DNA of 44,138 bases, taken from NCBI GenBank assembly GCA_024708885.1, contig JANJXT010000067.1:1-44138 (forward strand), given 5' to 3'. The stretch's first letter is position 1; every line of letters starts with the position of its first letter. Under the pieces are notes generated by a model. It did no database searches and was not told the DNA's origin. It saw only the letters and a list, made by a program, of their open reading frames with translations. Made by a program: the position numbers and the translations under genes. The DNA is from Thiobacillus sp. (lineage in GTDB: Bacteria; Pseudomonadota; Gammaproteobacteria; Burkholderiales; Thiobacillaceae). Positions 32,605 through 42,130 of the stretch are shown here, piece by piece.

Positions 32605-33495
32605 ATGGCAGACATGAACACTCCCCGGGGCAGCCTGGTCGCGATCGTCACCCCCATGACGGATGACGGCACCCTCGATCTCAACGCGCTGCGCCGCCTC
32701 GTCGACTGGCACATTGCCGAAGGCACCGATGGCATCGTCGTCGTCGGCACCACCGGCGAATCGCCGACCGTCGACTACGACGAACACTGCCTCCTCATCC
32801 GCACCGTGGTCGACCAGGCCGCCGGGCGCGTGCCGGTGATCGCCGGCACCGGCGCCAACTCCACCAGCGAGGCGATCGAGCTCACCGAATGCGCCAAGAC
32901 CGCCGGCGCGCAGGCCGCTCTGTCGGTCGTGCCCTACTACAACAAGCCGACGCAGGAAGGCCTCTACCAGCACTACCGCCGGATCGCCGAGGCGGTCGAC
33001 CTGCCGCTCATCCTCTACAACGTTCCCGGCCGCACCGTCGCCGATCTGTCCAACGACACCGTGCTGCGCCTGGCCGACGTGCCGGGCGTGGCGGGGATCA
33101 AGGACGCCACCGGCAACATGGAGCGCGGGAGCGACCTGATCCGCCGCGCGCCGGCGCACCTGGCCCTGTACAGCGGCGACGACGCATCGGCGCTGCCGTT
33201 CGCGCTGCTGGGCGGACATGGCGTGATCTCGGTGACGGCCAACGTCGCGCCGCGGCTCATGCACCAGATGTGCGAGGCGGCGTTCGCCGGCGATCTCGTG
33301 CGTGCGCGCGAACTGAACAACCTGCTGCTGCCCCTGCACAGCAAGCTGTTCGTCGAGGCCAACCCGATTCCGGTCAAGTGGGCGTGCGCCGAACTCGGCC
33401 TCATCGGTCGCGGCCTGCGCCTGCCGTTGACGCCGTTGTCGGCGGTCCACCACGACATCCTGCGCGAGGCCATGCGCCACGCCCGACTCATCTAA
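32605..33495 (+). CDS. dapA: 4-hydroxy-tetrahydrodipicolinate synthase
   Basis: DapA condenses pyruvate with aspartate semialdehyde in the first step of the diaminopimelate and lysine pathway. The 296-residue protein is a TIM barrel with the Schiff-base Lys166 (GIKDATG), the catalytic Tyr138 (LILYNVPGR), Thr49 and Thr50 (GTTGESP) and Tyr111. A second ATG nine bases downstream is another possible start and would give MNTPRGS. It precedes bamC, the usual dapA-nlpB order of many proteobacteria. Confidence 0.96.
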   Translation: MADMNTPRGSLVAIVTPMTDDGTLDLNALRRLVDWHIAEGTDGIVVVGTTGESPTVDYDEHCLLIRTVVDQAAGRVPVIAGTGANSTSEAIELTECAKTAGAQAALSVVPYYNKPTQEGLYQHYRRIAEAVDLPLILYNVPGRTVADLSNDTVLRLADVPGVAGIKDATGNMERGSDLIRRAPAHLALYSGDDASALPFALLGGHGVISVTANVAPRLMHQMCEAAFAGDLVRARELNNLLLPLHSKLFVEANPIPVKWACAELGLIGRGLRLPLTPLSAVHHDILREAMRHARLI

Positions 33496-33540
33496 TCCAG
33501 CTGCGCTGCTCTAGCTGCCGCTGACGCTACAGGACCTCTC

Positions 33541-34626
33541 ATGCGTGTTTTGCCCCTGCTGCTGTTGATCGCCATGACCGCCACCGGTTGCGGTGTGATC
33601 GAATCCAAGAAGATCGACTACAAGTCGGCCGGCAAGCTGCCGACGCTCGAAGTGCCGCCCGATCTGGTGGCGCCGGCCGCTGACAACCGCTACGCCATTC
33701 CCGATGCCCAGGGCAGCGGCGCCGCGACCCTCTCGACCTACAGCCAGGAACGCAAGACCGCCCCGAGCAGTGCGCAGACGCTGCTGCCGGCGCAGGACAA
33801 GGCGCGCATCGAGCGTGCCGGCACGCAGCGCTGGCTGGTGGTGCAGGCCACGCCGCAAGAGGTGTGGCCCGTGATCAAGGATTTCTGGCAGGAGACGGGT
33901 TTCATCATCAACCTGGAATCGCCCGAGACCGGCGTGATGGAAACCGACTGGGCGGAAAATCGCGCCAAGATTCCGCAGGACGTGATCCGTCGCACGCTCG
34001 GCAAGGTGCTCGAAGGCCTGTATTCCACCGCCGAGCGCGATAAATACCGCACGCGCATCGAGGCAGGGCAGGGCGGCACCGAAATCTACCTCAGCCACCG
34101 CGGCATGGTGGAGGTCTACGCCACCGAAGCCAAGGACAAGACCGTTTGGCAGCCGCGTGCGGCCGACCCCGAACTGGAGGCGGAGATGCTGCGCCGGCTG
34201 ATGCTGCGCTTCGGTGTCGAGGAAGGCCGCGCGCAGACCCTGCTGGCGCAGCAGCAGGCGCCGGAGCAGGCGCGCATCGTGCGCGACGGCGGCAGCGCAT
34301 CGCTGGAGGTCGACGAACCCTTCGACCGCGCGTGGCGCCGCGTCGGCCTCGCACTCGACCGCGTCGGATTCGCGGTCGAAGACCGCGACCGCACCAAGGG
34401 CACGTATTTCGTGCGTTACATCGACCCCGACGCGGACAACGCCAGCAAGCGCGACGAAGGCATGCTGGCCAGGCTCGCGTTCTGGCGCAGCAAGAAACCG
34501 CAGGCGTCGCCGCAGGTGCGCATCGTTGTCGGCGACGCGGGCGAGAAGAGCCGTGTCAACGTCGAGGGTGCGGACGCCAGCACGCAGACCCGCATTCTCG
34601 GCCTGCTGCACAAGGAACTGAAGTAA
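33541..34626 (+). CDS. bamC: Outer membrane assembly lipoprotein BamC
   Basis: BamC is a lipoprotein of the BAM complex that folds outer-membrane proteins. The 361-residue protein begins with a lipoprotein signal peptide, with the lipobox Cys at residue 17 (TATGC). After a loose N-terminal section (to about 80) two helix-grip domains follow, beginning at RWLVVQATPQEVWPVIKDFW and at SLEVDEPFDRAWRRVGLAL. It directly follows dapA, as nlpB does in E. coli. A weak AGGA lies before the ATG. Confidence 0.88.
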   Translation: MRVLPLLLLIAMTATGCGVIESKKIDYKSAGKLPTLEVPPDLVAPAADNRYAIPDAQGSGAATLSTYSQERKTAPSSAQTLLPAQDKARIERAGTQRWLVVQATPQEVWPVIKDFWQETGFIINLESPETGVMETDWAENRAKIPQDVIRRTLGKVLEGLYSTAERDKYRTRIEAGQGGTEIYLSHRGMVEVYATEAKDKTVWQPRAADPELEAEMLRRLMLRFGVEEGRAQTLLAQQQAPEQARIVRDGGSASLEVDEPFDRAWRRVGLALDRVGFAVEDRDRTKGTYFVRYIDPDADNASKRDEGMLARLAFWRSKKPQASPQVRIVVGDAGEKSRVNVEGADASTQTRILGLLHKELK

Positions 34627-34640
34627 GCAGGGGCGCGCGC

Positions 34641-35399
34641 GTGCAGTTCGCCTCCCTCGGCAGCGGCAGCGCCGGCAACGCTCTGGTGGTGGCAGCCGGC
34701 GCAACGCGGGTGCTGATGGACTGCGGCTTCGGCGTAAGCGACAGCGTGGCGCGGCTGGCGCGTCTGGGACTGGCGCCGGATGCGCTTGCCGGCATCGTGG
34801 TCACCCACGAGCACGCCGACCACATCGGTGGCGTGGGGCGCTTGGCGCGCAGGTACCGCCTGCCGGTGTGGCTCACCGCGGGCACGCTGGCGATGGCGCA
34901 GGACCTCGAAGGCGTTGCGGTGCGGGTGATCGACAGCCACACGGCGTTCGCCGTCGACGGACTGGAACTCACGCCCTATCCGGTGCCGCATGACGCGCGC
35001 GAGCCGGTACAGTACGTGTTCGGCGACGGCAATCGGCGGCTCGGCGTGCTCACCGACGCCGGCTGCAGCACGCCGCACATCGAGGCGACGCTCGCCGGCG
35101 TGGACGCACTGGTGCTCGAGTGCAACCACGATGCCGCGATGCTGCAGAACGGGCCGTATCCGGCGAGCCTCAAGCGTCGCGTCGGCGGGCGTTTCGGCCA
35201 TCTGGAAAACGGCCAGTCGGCGGCCCTGCTGGCAAAGCTTCGGCATGCGCGGCTGCAATGCGTGATGGCGGCGCACGTCTCGCTGAAGAACAACACACCC
35301 GAGCTGGCACGGCAGGCGCTCGCCGGGGCGCTCGGCTGCGACACGGGGGAGGTACGCGTGGCCTGCCAGAACGCAGGCTTTGACTGGATCGGAATCTGA
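34641..35399 (+). CDS. Metallo-beta-lactamase-fold hydrolase, YycJ/PhnP-like
   Basis: The protein has 252 residues. The first strand FASLGSGSAGNALVVAAG matches the start of the YycJ/WalJ group. The metal site shows HEHADH (in THEHADHIGG), then VPHDAREP, the LTDAGCS segment and AAHVSLKNNTPE. These suit two metal ions. No signal peptide is visible, so it works in the cytoplasm. Nuclease activity is known for relatives of this fold, but the substrate is not known here. The GTG at 34641 lies 14 bases after the bamC stop and was chosen because the earlier open frame runs inside bamC. Confidence 0.8.
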   Translation: MQFASLGSGSAGNALVVAAGATRVLMDCGFGVSDSVARLARLGLAPDALAGIVVTHEHADHIGGVGRLARRYRLPVWLTAGTLAMAQDLEGVAVRVIDSHTAFAVDGLELTPYPVPHDAREPVQYVFGDGNRRLGVLTDAGCSTPHIEATLAGVDALVLECNHDAAMLQNGPYPASLKRRVGGRFGHLENGQSAALLAKLRHARLQCVMAAHVSLKNNTPELARQALAGALGCDTGEVRVACQNAGFDWIGI

Positions 35400-35410
35400 C
35401 TGGATGCACC

Positions 35411-36804
<1,394 letters not shown>

Positions 36805-36808
<4 letters not shown>

Positions 36809-37149
36809 GCTGGGAAATCCTGCTGCTGGCGCTGTTCGGCGCGGCTGCGTGGTACTGGTACGCAGGCCTCAACGCGCGCGAGCAGGCTGTCGCCGTCGGC
36901 CGCCGTGCGTGCGCCGGCGCCGGCGTGCAGTTTCTCGACGAGAGCGTGGCGCTGCGCCGCCTGCGCCTCGCGCGCAACGCCGACGGGCAGTTGCAGTTCC
37001 AGCGCGATTTCCAGTTCGAATTTTCCGATACCGGCGACAACCGTCGCCCCGGCATCGTGCGCATGCTCGGCGAGCGCGTCGAATGGGTCAGTCTGGACGG
37101 CGAGTGGCAGCCGGGGCGGGCGGTCAGCGTCCCGCGTCTGCACGACTGA
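36805..37149 (+). CDS. DUF3301 family protein
   Basis: This 114-residue protein of unknown function has one N-terminal membrane helix (about 3-20) followed by a small domain. The family markers are NAREQAVAVGRRACAGAGVQFLDESVALRRL, the LQFQRDFQFEFSDTGDNRRPG segment and a final strand. It starts with a GTG that overlaps the rhlE stop (36805-36808), so it is likely made together with the helicase. Confidence 0.8.
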
Positions 37150-37176
37150 TTTTGGGATTGTCCTTCAGGCGTCCGT

Positions 37177-37284
37177 GCGCTCCGGCAGGAGCGCCGCTTG
37201 CGGCGCGAAGTGGGCGTTCGGACCAGGAGAAGGCTGAGTTCGGCCAGTAAGTGGACGTGCTGTCCCCGGGTGGACGGTCCGGGG
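37177..37284. terminator. Hairpins between two convergent genes
   Basis: Two perfect hairpins overlap each other and so exclude each other: GCGCTCC with GGAGCGC (37177-37194) and GCGCCGC with GCGGCGC (37191-37206). A third, CCCCGG with CCGGGG, lies at 37264-37284, next to the end of the metallohydrolase gene. No U-tract follows any of them on either strand, so termination is possible but weak by the usual rules. Confidence 0.4.
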
Positions 37285-37292
37285 CAAGTCGA

Positions 37293-38231
37293 TCATTCCT
37301 GCTCGATCTCCAGCACCGCCAAACTGATCTGCGGGCCGAGGTTGGTCTCCCATTCGGCCCAGTGGCTGAAGGCCTTCAGCTTTTCGGCGACGGCGGGCTT
37401 CATCTCGAAGTCGCTCATGCCGGCTTCGTACAGGCGCCGCACCTCCGCCATGAGGGTGTCGAACCAGGCCTTCTGTTCCTCGACCAGTGTGCGGTCGCCG
37501 GTCTTGCCGTGGCCCGGCACGTAGATCCTGGCGTCGAGCGCGAGGGCGCGGCCGGTCTCGCGCATCACACCCTTGAACGTGCCGTCGCGCAGGTTCATGA
37601 CCTGGCGGTTGAGGACGTTGTCGCCGGTGAAGACGATGCGGTCCTCGACCATTTCGATCATGAGGTCGGTCTTGCTGTGCCCGTCGGTCGACCCGTGGAT
37701 GCGGAAAGTCTTGCCGCCGATCCTGAAGTTCTGGCCGTCGGCCGCCTCGATGGTGGGAATCTCGGCGCGCGTGCCGTCGGTGTAGCCCTGGGTCATTTGG
37801 GATATGAGCCGTACCCAGAAGGCTGCGGCACCGTCATGCGCCTTGCGGATCATGTCCGGGTGGCCGATGATCTTCGCGCGCGGCCAGGCTTCGAGGACCG
37901 CCTGGTTGCCCAGCCAGTGGTCGCCGTGGACGTGGGTGTTGAAGACGTGGGTGACCGGTTTGTTCGTCGTTTTCTTCAGTTGCGCGACGACCATGCGGCC
38001 GACCTGCACGCTGGAGCCGGGGTCGATGACCACGACACCGTCCCGGGTGACGACCCAGGCGGGGTTGTTCATGAAGCTCTGGTTTTCGACCGAGGGCACG
38101 CCTTGCGGTCCGTGGATCACATGCACGTTCGGTGCGACGCGCTGTGCCGGATAGGAGCGGACGACATCGCTGGGTCCGGCGAGGACGGGGGCGCAGGCGA
38201 GGAGGGCGGCAACAAGGACAATGCTGCGCAT
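37293..38231 (-). CDS. Secreted metallo-beta-lactamase-fold hydrolase, SoxH-like
   Basis: The protein has 312 residues with a signal peptide (about 1-18, ending VLAGP), so it acts in the periplasm. The zinc site shows HVHGDH (in NTHVHGDHWLG), STDGHSKTDL and FTGDNVL; PGHGKTGD supplies another His. Relatives occur near sulfur-oxidation genes (SoxH) and in quinoprotein gene groups, with unknown substrates. None of those genes is next to it here, so the SoxH likeness is only a family statement. It is read toward DUF3301. Confidence 0.78.
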   Translation of the reverse strand: MRSIVLVAALLACAPVLAGPSDVVRSYPAQRVAPNVHVIHGPQGVPSVENQSFMNNPAWVVTRDGVVVIDPGSSVQVGRMVVAQLKKTTNKPVTHVFNTHVHGDHWLGNQAVLEAWPRAKIIGHPDMIRKAHDGAAAFWVRLISQMTQGYTDGTRAEIPTIEAADGQNFRIGGKTFRIHGSTDGHSKTDLMIEMVEDRIVFTGDNVLNRQVMNLRDGTFKGVMRETGRALALDARIYVPGHGKTGDRTLVEEQKAWFDTLMAEVRRLYEAGMSDFEMKPAVAEKLKAFSHWAEWETNLGPQISLAVLEIEQE

Positions 38232-38307
38232 GGGTCGGTCTCCATTCAGGGGCGAGGGGACAACATAACGCGCCAGGCAGCGCGCGTGAATGGTTGGATC
38301 GTTCCGG

Positions 38308-39021
38308 CTACCACCACTTTTCGAAAATGATGCGGCTCATCGGCACGCCCATCTCCTCGTGCAGCAGGCCGCTCATGTCTTCGACCATGCCTTTGGGGCC
38401 GCACAGGTAGTAGAGTGTGTCCGGCGGCGCGTCGATCCGGCCGAGCTTGGATGCGTCGATGCGGCCGGCAAGGCCGGTCCAGCCGGCCGCGGGCTGCGAA
38501 ACAGTGAAGTCCACGGAAAGGTTGGCGTGCGTGTCTGCCGCGGCCCTGAGTTCGTCACGAAAGAGAATTTCCTCCGGGGTGGAGACGCTGTAGAGCAGGC
38601 GCGCGCGCGTCGGCAAGCCGGCGTCGCGCACGTGGCGGAAAATCGAGATCAGCGGCGTGACGCCGACGCCACCGCCGATCAGTACGACGTTCTCGCTCAT
38701 TTCCGGCAGATACACGAAGGGTCCCTGGCCCTGGCTCACCTGCACGCGGTCGCCCACGCATGCCGCGCCGTGAATCCAGCGCGCCACCGGATGCCGCGCG
38801 CTGGTGCGGATGGCCAGTTCGATACCGCCGCGGTCGAGCGGCGAATTGGTGATGGAGTAGCCTGCCGTGCAGGATGTGCCATCAATCTCGACGCTGAAGT
38901 CGACCCATTGTCCCGGCAGGAAACGGAACGCCGGATCGGAAATCGACAGTCGCAGTGTGTGGATGGTGGGTGTCGCTGGGGTGATCGCCACGATTTCGGC
39001 ATCGAAACGCTGCACGTTCAA
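38308..39021 (-). CDS. FAD-binding oxidoreductase of the ferredoxin reductase family
   Basis: The protein has 237 residues. The FAD domain has FLPGQWVDF and GYSITNSPL (an RxYS-like site, here GYS). The NAD(P) domain has [18 protein letters not shown] and the end [15 protein letters not shown]-terminal EKWW closes the protein. There is no ferredoxin domain, so electrons probably pass to another protein or free flavin. The start is the TTG at 39021 (TTGA overlap with the msrB stop) or the GTG at 39015; no ATG fits. It is coupled to msrB and may feed reducing power toward methionine sulfoxide repair; that is inferred. Confidence 0.8.
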   Translation of the reverse strand: MNVQRFDAEIVAITPATPTIHTLRLSISDPAFRFLPGQWVDFSVEIDGTSCTAGYSITNSPLDRGGIELAIRTSARHPVARWIHGAACVGDRVQVSQGQGPFVYLPEMSENVVLIGGGVGVTPLISIFRHVRDAGLPTRARLLYSVSTPEEILFRDELRAAADTHANLSVDFTVSQPAAGWTGLAGRIDASKLGRIDAPPDTLYYLCGPKGMVEDMSGLLHEEMGVPMSRIIFEKWW

Positions 39022-39413
39022 GCCTTCCGTTCTGCGAAATCCAGCGCGGCCGAATTGATGCAGTAGCGCTGGCCGGTGGGAGCGGGGCCATCGGGGAAGA
39101 CGTGGCCCAGGTGCGAGCCGCACTGTTTGCAGGTCACTTCGGTGCGCACCATGCCGTGGCTCGTGTCGGTCGTTTCCTTCACGGCTGCGCCGTCGACCGG
39201 ACGGGTGAAACTCGGCCAACCGGTGCCGGAATCGAATTTCGTAGTGGAGTCGAAAAGGGGTGCTCCGCAGCCCGCACAGCGGTAGGTGCCATCGGCGTGG
39301 TGGTTCCAGTACCGTCCGGTGAAGGCGGCCTCGGTAGCATGTTCGCGCAGGACGCGATATTGTTCGGGGTTCAGGCGTTGACGACAGGAAGTGTCGTCGG
39401 GTGGCAGGGGCAT
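39018..39413 (-). CDS. msrB: Peptide methionine sulfoxide reductase MsrB
   Basis: MsrB reduces methionine-R-sulfoxide in proteins. The 131-residue protein has the zinc pairs Cys46-Cys49 (CAGC) and Cys95-Cys98 (CKQC) and the catalytic Cys118 (RYCINSAAL). The conserved Trp66 (GTGWPSF) and the His-containing HVFPDGP segment are present. It has no signal peptide and so works in the cytoplasm. It is divergent from rubrerythrin, which also handles oxidants. Confidence 0.95.
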   Translation of the reverse strand: MPLPPDDTSCRQRLNPEQYRVLREHATEAAFTGRYWNHHADGTYRCAGCGAPLFDSTTKFDSGTGWPSFTRPVDGAAVKETTDTSHGMVRTEVTCKQCGSHLGHVFPDGPAPTGQRYCINSAALDFAERKA

Positions 39414-39441
39414 GTCGGATGCTCCGGAAAGCAGTTTGCGG

Positions 39442-39499
39442 TTGACAACATAATCATACTAGGTTTATTCTTAAATTAGATATTAGACTAAATCTAATT
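39442..39499 (+). promoter_or_regulatory. Rubrerythrin promoter with long palindrome
   Basis: A perfect TTGACA (39442-39447) is followed after 17 bp by TTATTC (39465-39470), or after 18 by TATTCT. Directly downstream lies an AT-rich inverted repeat: AATTAGAT (39474-39481) and ATCTAATT (39492-39499), with TTAG-A-CTAA between them (39483-39491). The whole forms an almost perfect palindrome. Its place at and after the expected start of transcription suits a repressor. The repressor is not known; a Fur/PerR- or Rrf2-type oxidant sensor is possible. Confidence 0.65.
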
Positions 39500-39608
39500 A
39501 TCCATGGCCCTGATGGGGCGAAGTGCTATAAACAAACGGCAGTTCACACGTCAGGAGGGCAGAAAGTCTGCCGCAGGGCAATCCTCACTTCAACAAGGAG
39601 ATCAGGTT

Positions 39609-40028
39609 ATGCAACTCAAAGGCTCGAAAACCGAACAGCATCTGAAAGACGCCTTCGCCGGCGAATCCCAGGCCAACCGCCGTTACCTCTACTTCGCAGC
39701 CAAGGCGGACGTGGAAGGCTACAACGACGTCGCTGCCGTGTTCCGCTCCACCGCGGAAGGCGAGACCGGTCACGCCCACGGCCATCTGGAGTACCTGGAA
39801 AAGTGCGGCGACCCGGCCACCGGCATGCCGTTCGGCCCCACCGCCGAGAACCTGAAGACCGCGATTGCGGGCGAGACCCACGAGTACACCGACATGTACC
39901 CGGGCATGGCCAAGGACGCGCGCACCGAAGGCTTCGACGAAATCGCCGACTGGTTCGAGACGCTGGCCAAGGCCGAACGCTCGCACGCCAACAAGTTCCA
40001 GAAAACCCTGGACAGCCTGGGCCAGTAA
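39609..40028 (+). CDS. Rubrerythrin (short form, without rubredoxin domain)
   Basis: The protein has 139 residues and consists of the di-iron four-helix bundle. The iron ligands are visible: Glu19 (FAGESQAN), Glu52 and His55 (EGETGHAH), Glu89 and Glu92 ([11 protein letters not shown]), and Glu123 with His126 (KAERSHAN). Rubrerythrins reduce hydrogen peroxide. The C-terminal rubredoxin domain of the classic form is absent, so electrons must come from a partner. The ATG at 39609 has AAGGAG 8 bases before it; an upstream in-frame ATG at 39504 would add a poor N terminus across the palindrome region. It leads an operon with an Fe-S protein and DUF3501. Confidence 0.9.
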   Translation: MQLKGSKTEQHLKDAFAGESQANRRYLYFAAKADVEGYNDVAAVFRSTAEGETGHAHGHLEYLEKCGDPATGMPFGPTAENLKTAIAGETHEYTDMYPGMAKDARTEGFDEIADWFETLAKAERSHANKFQKTLDSLGQ

Positions 40029-40102
40029 GATGGGCGGAGAAGGGGCGGATCTGGGTCCGCCTCTTCTCAAAAGCTCATCCGCGAAGGACGACAAGGATCC
40101 CC

Positions 40103-41434
40103 ATGAGCACCCGTGAAGGCAGCCTCGAAGCCCCGACCCGTCATCCACTCGACTGGAAAAACCCGGATTTCTACGGCGAAGACAAGCTCAACCACGAGCT
40201 CGAGCGCATCTTCGACATCTGTCACGGCTGCCGCCGCTGCGTGTCGCTGTGCACCGCGTTTCCCACCCTGTTCGACCTGGTCGACGAATCGTCGACCATG
40301 GAAGTCGACGGCGTCGCCAAGTCCGACTACTGGAAGGTGGTCGACGAGTGCTACCTGTGCGACCTCTGCTACATGACCAAGTGTCCCTACGTGCCGCCGC
40401 ATCCCTGGAACCTGGATTTCCCGCACACGATGCTGCGCGCCAAGGCGGTCAAGTTCAGGAAGGGCGGAACGAACTTCCGCGACAAGCTGCTCTCGAGCAC
40501 CGACGCGATGGGCAAGCTTGCGTCGATTCCGGTGGTCGTGCAGGTGGTCAACGCCAGCCTGAAGAGCAAGCCCATCCGCAAGATGGTCGACGGCGTGCTC
40601 AAGATCCATCCGGATCGCAAGCTGCCCGAGTACGACAGCGCGAAATTCCGCGCGACCGCCAAACCGCGCAACGACTTCCCGGTGAAGGACGGCGAGAAGA
40701 CGCCCGGCAAGGTGGCGATCTACTCGACCTGCTACGTCAACTACAACGAGCCCGGCATCGGCCACGACCTCTTGAAGCTCCTCGCGCACAACGAGATCCC
40801 GCAGGTGCTGGTCGAGAAGGAGGCGTGCTGCGGCATGCCCAAGCTCGAACTGGGCGACCTCGAAGCGGTCGAACGGCTCAAGGAGACCAACATCCCGCAT
40901 CTGGCGAAGCTCGCGCGCGAAGGCTACGCGATTCTCACGCCGGTGCCCTCGTGCACGCTGATGTACAAGCAGGAACTGCCACTGATGTTCCCGCACGACG
41001 CCGACGTCCAGGCGGTGAAGGAAGCCATGTGGGATCCCTTCGAATACCTGATGGCGCGCAACGCAGACGGCTTGTTGAAGACCGACTTCAAGTCGCCGCT
41101 CGGCAAGGTGTCGTACCACGTGCCGTGCCACCAGCGCGTGCAGAACATCGGCAACAAGACGCGCGACGCGCTGCAGTTGGCGGGCGCGACGGTGAACATG
41201 GTCGAGCGCTGCTCGGGACACGACGGCACCTGGGGCGTGAAGACCGAGTACTTCGACAAGTCGATGAAGATCGGCAAGCCGGTGTTCCGCCAGATGGCGG
41301 AGCCTGCGCCGGACTATGTGAGTTCCGACTGCGCGATCGCCGCGCGCCATATCCTGCAGGGCATGGGCGAAGCCGCCACCGCGCAGAAGCAGCATCCGAT
41401 CACGCTGCTGCGCATCGCCTATGGCCTCGAGTAA
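40103..41434 (+). CDS. Fe-S oxidoreductase with CCG domains (GlpC/HdrD-like)
   Basis: The protein has 443 residues. Two 4Fe-4S clusters are bound by Cys40, 43, 46 and 50 and by Cys83, 86, 89 and 94. Two CCG-like domains follow: EKEACCGMP near 236 and, in the second, VPCHQRV with ERCSGHDG, where the first of the paired cysteines remains but the second is Ser. It has no membrane helix or flavin motif, so it passes electrons in the cytoplasm. The gene lies between rubrerythrin and DUF3501, a stable trio, and probably supplies electrons to rubrerythrin. The role is inferred from the neighbours. Confidence 0.82.
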   Translation: MSTREGSLEAPTRHPLDWKNPDFYGEDKLNHELERIFDICHGCRRCVSLCTAFPTLFDLVDESSTMEVDGVAKSDYWKVVDECYLCDLCYMTKCPYVPPHPWNLDFPHTMLRAKAVKFRKGGTNFRDKLLSSTDAMGKLASIPVVVQVVNASLKSKPIRKMVDGVLKIHPDRKLPEYDSAKFRATAKPRNDFPVKDGEKTPGKVAIYSTCYVNYNEPGIGHDLLKLLAHNEIPQVLVEKEACCGMPKLELGDLEAVERLKETNIPHLAKLAREGYAILTPVPSCTLMYKQELPLMFPHDADVQAVKEAMWDPFEYLMARNADGLLKTDFKSPLGKVSYHVPCHQRVQNIGNKTRDALQLAGATVNMVERCSGHDGTWGVKTEYFDKSMKIGKPVFRQMAEPAPDYVSSDCAIAARHILQGMGEAATAQKQHPITLLRIAYGLE

Positions 41435-41456
41435 ACGCTAGCAAGGAGAAGACGAC

Positions 41457-42041
41457 ATGCCGCAGATCACCCGTGACAGCCTGCTGACGCTGGAGGGCTA
41501 CGCCAAGGTGCGTCCGCAGATGCGCGCCGAAATCATGGCGCACAAGAAGAATCGCATGGTCGAACTGGGCGACCACGTCACCCTCATCTTCGAGGACGAG
41601 AAGACGATGCGCTACCAGATCCAGGAGATGCTGCGCGCCGAGCGCACCTTCGAGGAGGCCGGCATCCAGGACGAGCTGGACGCCTACAATCCGCTGGTGC
41701 CGGATGGCACCAACTGGAAGGCGACCATGATGATCCAGTACTCCGACCCCGATGCGCGCAAGGCGGCGCTCGCGCGCCTCAAGGGCATCGAGGACCGTGT
41801 GTGGGTGCAGGTCGCCGACCAGCCGCGCGTCCACGCGATCGCCGACGAGGATCTCGAGCGCGAGACCGAGGAGAAGACCTCGTCGGTGCACTTCCTGCGC
41901 TTCGAGCTCGACCCCACCTCGATCGCGGCCGCCAAGTCGGGCGCCGCCATCCGCATGGGAATCGATCTGCCCGCGTATGCGGTCGAGGCGCTGACGCTGC
42001 CGGAAAACACCCGCGCCTCGCTGGTCGCCGATCTGGCGTAG
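41457..42041 (+). CDS. DUF3501 family protein
   Basis: The 194-residue protein has an unknown function. It begins ITRDSLLTLEGYAKVRPQMRAEIMAHKKNRMVELGDHVTLIFEDEKTMRYQIQEMLRAER, which is the family pattern. It has no cysteine, so it binds no Fe-S cluster itself. It is found with rubrerythrin and the Fe-S protein in many genomes. A strong AAGGAG lies 8 bases before its ATG, 22 bp after the Fe-S gene. Confidence 0.85.
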   Translation: MPQITRDSLLTLEGYAKVRPQMRAEIMAHKKNRMVELGDHVTLIFEDEKTMRYQIQEMLRAERTFEEAGIQDELDAYNPLVPDGTNWKATMMIQYSDPDARKAALARLKGIEDRVWVQVADQPRVHAIADEDLERETEEKTSSVHFLRFELDPTSIAAAKSGAAIRMGIDLPAYAVEALTLPENTRASLVADLA

Positions 42042-42130
42042 CGTTTCCGCTGGTCTAAGCTTCATTCAGGTTTCGTTCCGGCGGCATCCCGATACCCATA
42101 CCCAGCCGCCATCCCCCGGAGGAGGACGTG

